A stretch of DNA of 64,000 bases, taken from Natrarchaeobaculum aegyptiacum. GTDB lineage: Archaea; Halobacteriota; Halobacteria; Halobacteriales; Natrialbaceae. Where the stretch lies: the NCBI RefSeq assembly GCF_002156705.1, contig NZ_CP019893.1, positions 1,054,001 through 1,118,000 on the forward strand, in the 5' to 3' direction. Of this stretch, positions 63,787-64,000 are shown one piece after another. The notes under the pieces were generated by a model. The model saw only the letters and a program-made list of their open reading frames with translations. It did not search any database and had not been told where the DNA came from. Both the position numbers and the translations under genes were made by a program. Position 1 is the first letter of the stretch. Each line of letters starts with the position of its first letter.

Positions 63787-64000
63787 ATGGACGTCGACAT
63801 CGGCAACGCGCTCGCGTCGGTCGCCTCACCGGGCGTCTCGAGAGCGAGCCTCGAGCGACTCGACGAGCAGGTTGCCGCGGCTCACGGACGTATCGAACGG
63901 GGGATGGCAGACGGCGTACACGGCTACGAGGCGCTGAACCTCCCGGGGCGAACCGATCCCGACGAGATCCGGGCGGCCGTCGCGCCGGTGGCCGACTGTG
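63787..64000 (+). CDS. pgi: Probable glucose-6-phosphate isomerase, 5' part only
   Basis: The window ends after 71 codons. The start MDVDIGNALASVASPGVSRA and HGRIERGMADGVHGYEALNLP match what I recall of haloarchaeal glucose-6-phosphate isomerases, which carry this acidic N-terminus ahead of the SIS fold. The catalytic part is outside the window, so the call rests on the N-terminus alone. The 228-bp gap to the response regulator holds both promoters. Confidence 0.6.
   Translation, partial: MDVDIGNALASVASPGVSRASLERLDEQVAAAHGRIERGMADGVHGYEALNLPGRTDPDEIRAAVAPVADC

Noticed and set aside
1-64000. CRISPR array or cas genes
   Set aside because: No regularly spaced identical repeats with unique spacers and no Cas motifs were seen; the only tandem array (51249-51419) has no spacers.

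Overview
The window comes from a haloarchaeon (class Halobacteria; Natrialbales is plausible but not proven). The evidence is high GC with CTCGAG-rich DNA, very acidic proteins, archaeal-only genes (Orc1/Cdc6, Rio1 kinase, archaeal CCA-adding enzyme, ribosomal protein L10e, Sec61-beta, SecDF without SecA context), TATA boxes about 27 bp ahead of start codons, and ISH3 and TnpB type insertion sequences. It looks like a chromosome: most genes are core metabolism and information processing, with few mobile elements. No rRNA, CRISPR array or obvious provirus was seen. About 65 protein genes, one tRNA and several non-coding elements are listed.

Layout. 0-9.7 kb: a secreted acidic repeat protein, a short-chain dehydrogenase, an Orc1/Cdc6 initiator, small regulators, a saccharopine-dehydrogenase-like protein and a pabB-pabA-pabC cluster. 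9.9-12.1 kb: a mobile patch in which a complete ISH3-family element sits in the loop of the right-end hairpin of an older, 5'-truncated TnpB element. 12-24.7 kb: helix-hairpin-helix protein, shikimate dehydrogenase, antiporter, SppA protease, MutS-like protein, cold shock protein, MOSC protein, DsbB and a cupin. 23.7-27.1 kb: a sugar-nucleotide and glycosyltransferase patch. 27.3-32.9 kb: tRNA-Asn, CCA enzyme, Rio1, phosphoesterase, two more metabolic genes. 33.5-36.4 kb: pyrG-guaAb-DUF7126 operon. 36.6-38.9 kb: PIN/RHH toxin-antitoxin pair, small proteins and a candidate structured RNA. 39-46 kb: carbonic anhydrase, reductase, histidine kinase, ABC exporter, site-2 protease. 46-51.3 kb: L10e, ATP-grasp protein, Hsp20, thioredoxin, Usp, Sec61-beta, PdxT, nuclease-like protein, HisE. 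51.8-58 kb: a three-gene DUF4129/DUF58/DUF7519 membrane operon without an adjacent MoxR ATPase. 58-64 kb: RNase HII, Ca2+/cation exchanger, SecDF, response regulator and the start of a probable glucose-6-phosphate isomerase.

The most unusual material is non-coding. Three intergenic copies (16805-16892, 20547-20612, 48415-48502) share one imperfect hairpin whose stem changes by compensating substitutions; they lie next to stress-type genes (sppA, cspA, hsp20). A TATA box at 37941 is followed by about 130 nt that can fold in two mutually exclusive ways. A 676-bp gene-free gap holds a perfect 28-bp palindrome. A 21-bp copy of the tRNA-Asn 3' end lies 175 bp from the tRNA, as left by site-specific integration.
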